7,083 nt of DNA. Source: an uncultured Lachnospiraceae bacterium. Lineage in GTDB: Bacteria > Bacillota > Clostridia > Lachnospirales > Lachnospiraceae. This document shows, piece by piece, positions 4,742-7,083 of the stretch. A program made the translations under genes and the position numbers. Every line of letters begins with the position of its first letter. Position 1 is the stretch's first letter. The stretch covers positions 484 to 7,566 of the forward strand of contig CAJUCK010000061.1 in the NCBI GenBank assembly GCA_910585395.1. The letters are read 5' to 3'. A model generated the notes under the pieces. The model was not told where the DNA came from. It saw only the letters and a program-made list of their open reading frames with translations, and made no database searches.

Positions 4742-6379
4742 ATGAAAAAAGCAGGAAAAAATATTTTGATTGCTGTTATTTTATTGGTAGTAGCTTTTGT
4801 TTATTATTATGTGACCATTCCAGCATTTAATATTCATTCTGTAGGAACCTGGTGGTTTGTAATCGGAGCGGTTGTTGTTCTAAGTATATTGGCTTTAGTG
4901 CGGAAAATGTTTCGGGAAAACCAGAAATTTGAGATAAAAAGAGGAAGCATGGGCATGGAGATTCATCCTGGCATAATAACGAAAGCTGGTTTTTGTATAG
5001 CAGCAGTATTGTTACTGATTTTGATAGTTGGTGCCATACTGTCTTCTCCAATTATCAATGCAAAGAAATATCAGAAGCTTATGGAAGTACATGAACGTGA
5101 CTTTACAAATGATATTTCCCAGGTAGATTATAATACAATACCTATATTGGATAAAGACTCAGCAGCATTGCTGGGGAATAGAAAAATGGGAAGTATGGTC
5201 GACATGGTATCTCAGTTTGAAGTATCCAGTGATTACAGCCAGATTAACGTAAATAATAAACCTGTGAGAGTAACACCACTGGTTTATGCAAGCCCTATTA
5301 AGTGGCTGACTAATCAGAGTGAAGGTATTCCAGCGTATATTAAGATTGACATGGCCACTCAGGATACAGAGTGTGTGAAATTAAAACAGGGCATCAAGTA
5401 CTCCAAAGGAGAATATTTGAACAGAAATATATACAGGCACCTGCGTTTTCATTATCCAACTTATATCTTTACAGAGCAGATTTTCTTTGAAATAGATGAG
5501 GAAGGAACACCTTTCTGGATATGTCCAGTGAAAAAATTTAATGTGGGACTATTCGGCGGAGAGACAATTGGAAGAGTCGTAATCTGCAATGCTGTTACTG
5601 GAGAATGTACAGATTATGATATTAAAGACGTACCTCAATGGGTCGATAAAGTGTATCAGGCCGAACTGCTGATGGATTTGTATGACTACAGCGGAACTTT
5701 AAAACATGGATTTTTTAACAGTGTGCTGGGACAGAAAGACTGCCTGGAAACAACAAACGGTTATAACTATATTGCTCTGGATGATGATGTATGGGTATAC
5801 TCTGGAGTTACCAGCGTAAGTGGGGACCAGTCTAATGTAGGTTTTGTCCTGATGAATCAGCGTACGATGGAAACACGATTTTATAAAATAGAAGGGGCTA
5901 CAGAAGAATCTGCCATGTCATCTGCAGAGGGCCAGGTACAGAATCTGGGCTATCACGCCACTTTTCCGCTTCTTTTAAATATTTCTGGAGAACCCACCTA
6001 TTTTATGGCATTAAAGGACGATGCAGGTCTGGTAAAAATGTATGGTATGGTAAACATTCAGAAGTATCAATGGGTGGCAACTGGAAATACCATCAAAGAA
6101 TGTGAGAAAGCTTATAATAAATTGTTGAAAAATAATGGTATCTCAGGAGCAGTAGATTCTGATAGTAAAAGTGCTTCTGGAAAAATTAAAAATATGTTTC
6201 CAGTAAATATCGAAGGAAATACACATATATATTTCGCACTGGAAGGAAATGAAGAAGTATTTGATGCAGATATGACAAACAGCGACCTTCTGGACATCGT
6301 AAAATACCAGCCAGGAGATATCATCAGGATTTCTTATACAGAAGAAGATGAACCGGCAAAAGTAACAGAAATCAAATAA
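4742..6379 (+). CDS. Membrane protein with three helices and large extracytoplasmic domain
   Basis: The start at ATG 4742 follows AAAGGAG (4729-4735) at six bases; an in-frame ATG at 4724 would lie upstream of that site and is less likely. The product has 545 residues. Helices at about 7-24, 36-54 and 82-103, with a basic loop between the second and third, put the C-terminal ~440 residues outside the membrane. I recognise it as resembling a family common in Firmicutes with no clear function, from blocks such as IPILDKDSAALLGNRKMG (133-150), NIYRHLRFHYPTYIF (229-243), KDVPQWVDKVY (295-305), YNYIALDDDVWVYSGVTSV (341-359) and AEGQVQNLGYHATFPLL (395-411). Strand-turn-strand units such as GRVVICNAVTGECTDYDI (277-294) recall PepSY-like folds, tentatively. 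The last ~65 residues form a separate small domain ending GDIIRISYTEEDEPAKVTEI. It is monocistronic, with a strong promoter and terminator, which suggests steady expression and a housekeeping envelope role. Confidence 0.9.
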   Translation: MKKAGKNILIAVILLVVAFVYYYVTIPAFNIHSVGTWWFVIGAVVVLSILALVRKMFRENQKFEIKRGSMGMEIHPGIITKAGFCIAAVLLLILIVGAILSSPIINAKKYQKLMEVHERDFTNDISQVDYNTIPILDKDSAALLGNRKMGSMVDMVSQFEVSSDYSQINVNNKPVRVTPLVYASPIKWLTNQSEGIPAYIKIDMATQDTECVKLKQGIKYSKGEYLNRNIYRHLRFHYPTYIFTEQIFFEIDEEGTPFWICPVKKFNVGLFGGETIGRVVICNAVTGECTDYDIKDVPQWVDKVYQAELLMDLYDYSGTLKHGFFNSVLGQKDCLETTNGYNYIALDDDVWVYSGVTSVSGDQSNVGFVLMNQRTMETRFYKIEGATEESAMSSAEGQVQNLGYHATFPLLLNISGEPTYFMALKDDAGLVKMYGMVNIQKYQWVATGNTIKECEKAYNKLLKNNGISGAVDSDSKSASGKIKNMFPVNIEGNTHIYFALEGNEEVFDADMTNSDLLDIVKYQPGDIIRISYTEEDEPAKVTEIK

Positions 6380-6400
6380 TCTTAAATGATAGACATATGC

Positions 6401-6446
6401 AAGGGGATATGAAGGAACCTTCTAAAGGTTTCTCATATCCCTTTTT
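6401..6446 (+). terminator. Intrinsic terminator after the membrane protein gene
   Basis: GGGATATGA (6404-6412) pairs with TCATATCCC (6433-6441). Above a bulged A (6413), GGAACCTT (6414-6421) pairs with AAGGTTTC (6425-6432) around a CTA loop. Five T follow (6442-6446). On the minus strand no T run follows, so for the convergent trmB it is at best a partial stop. Confidence 0.85.
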
Positions 6447-6457
6447 AAATGGAAAAT

Positions 6458-7083
6458 TTATCTGGATGCTATCAGTTTACAAATGGGATTTCCCATGGAA
6501 GAAAAACGTTCTTCGTATTCCGTCATCACATTTCCTTGATTCATCTGCTCGTCTTCGTGAAGATTTCTGGTAAATTTGTCCAGACACCAGCCAGCTTCTT
6601 TGACTTCTTCTAAAGAAAAATCAAAAAGGTCTGTATTGTCAGTTTTAAATTCTACCATGCCATTTTCCTTGAGAATTTGATGGTAACGGGCAAAAAACTG
6701 TCGGGAAGTAAGACGGCGTTTGGCATGACGATCCTTAGGCCAGGGATCAGAGAAATTAAGATAAATCTTATCTACCTCATGATTATCAAATATTTCGCAG
6801 ATATTTTCTGCATCCATGCGGATAAAACGTATATTTTCCAGAGGATTTTCTTCCATTTTCTGAAGACCGCGCAGCAATACGCTGGAATACTTTTCAATTC
6901 CCACATAGTTAATTTGAGGATTTTGTCTGGCAAGTTCCATGATAAATTTTCCTTTTCCCATTCCTATTTCAAGGTGAACGGGATTGCCATTTCCAAAAAT
7001 AAGACGCCATGTTCCTCTAGGGTTTTGTGTTTCTTGTATACACCAGCGGTTCTCGGCAATAGCTTCACGGGAGCCCGGAATAT
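6458..7083 (-). CDS. trmB: tRNA (guanine-N7-)-methyltransferase TrmB, nearly complete
   Basis: TrmB methylates N7 of G46 in the variable loop of tRNAs using SAM. The frame is open to the window edge and 207 residues are visible. The visible start IPGSREAIAEN corresponds to the family's N-terminus, so only about five residues are missing. The SAM-binding motif is EIGMGKGKF (visible 38-46), with the ribose-binding Glu in VGIEKY (63) and the Asp of RMDAEN (90). The catalytic and tRNA-binding block NFSDPWPKDRHAKRRL (109-124) contains the key Asp112. FKTDN (145-149) and the C-terminal TEYEERF (187-193) complete the family signature. Nothing looks damaged. It faces the membrane protein gene convergently, with 78 bases between the stops. 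Its promoter and any upstream partner lie outside the window. Being near a tRNA gene is probably coincidental. Confidence 0.97.
   Translation of the reverse strand, partial: IPGSREAIAENRWCIQETQNPRGTWRLIFGNGNPVHLEIGMGKGKFIMELARQNPQINYVGIEKYSSVLLRGLQKMEENPLENIRFIRMDAENICEIFDNHEVDKIYLNFSDPWPKDRHAKRRLTSRQFFARYHQILKENGMVEFKTDNTDLFDFSLEEVKEAGWCLDKFTRNLHEDEQMNQGNVMTEYEERFSSMGNPICKLIASR

Overview
The window looks like ordinary chromosome from a low-GC, gut-type Firmicute, most likely a Lachnospiraceae/Clostridia relative. The reasons are AT-rich codon use, strong AGGAG-type ribosome binding sites, consensus sigma-A promoters, intrinsic terminators at most transcript ends, and protein families whose known relatives are mostly in that group. 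I see no transposase, integrase, CRISPR array or phage gene.

Layout, left to right. Positions 1-639 hold the C-terminal part of a radical SAM enzyme. Positions 640-1266 have no intact gene: first the wreck of a small coding region (645-1016, broken by stops and frameshifts), then a compact foldable segment (1094-1151) and a strong terminator-like hairpin (1165-1205). At 1267-2567 a 139-residue hypothetical protein overlaps by four bases (ATGA) with a lipoprotein nuclease of the DNA-entry/ββα-metal family that carries a C-terminal sunset-type domain. At 2683-4110, behind its own promoter, is a two-helix membrane protein with a coiled-coil region, a very acidic tail containing five 42-bp tandem repeats, and two copies of the peptide MSPEDIAALIA; it ends at a long terminator hairpin.

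Positions 4301-4432 encode a 43-residue basic/charged small protein. It is convergent with a tRNA-Lys(CTT) gene on the minus strand (4489-4561) that has its own promoter, a leader hairpin and a terminator. A divergent consensus promoter then drives a 545-residue protein with three membrane helices and a large outer domain (4742-6379), which ends in a terminator. The right edge is trmB, the tRNA m7G46 methyltransferase, on the minus strand, lacking only about its first five residues.

Most units look monocistronic. The one tight functional pair visible is the 139-residue protein with the nuclease lipoprotein. No complete new defence or biosynthetic system is evident. The most intriguing items are the duplicated SPEDIAALIA peptide in the coiled-coil membrane protein, the conserved but unexplained protein coupled to the nuclease, and the structured segment before that pair.
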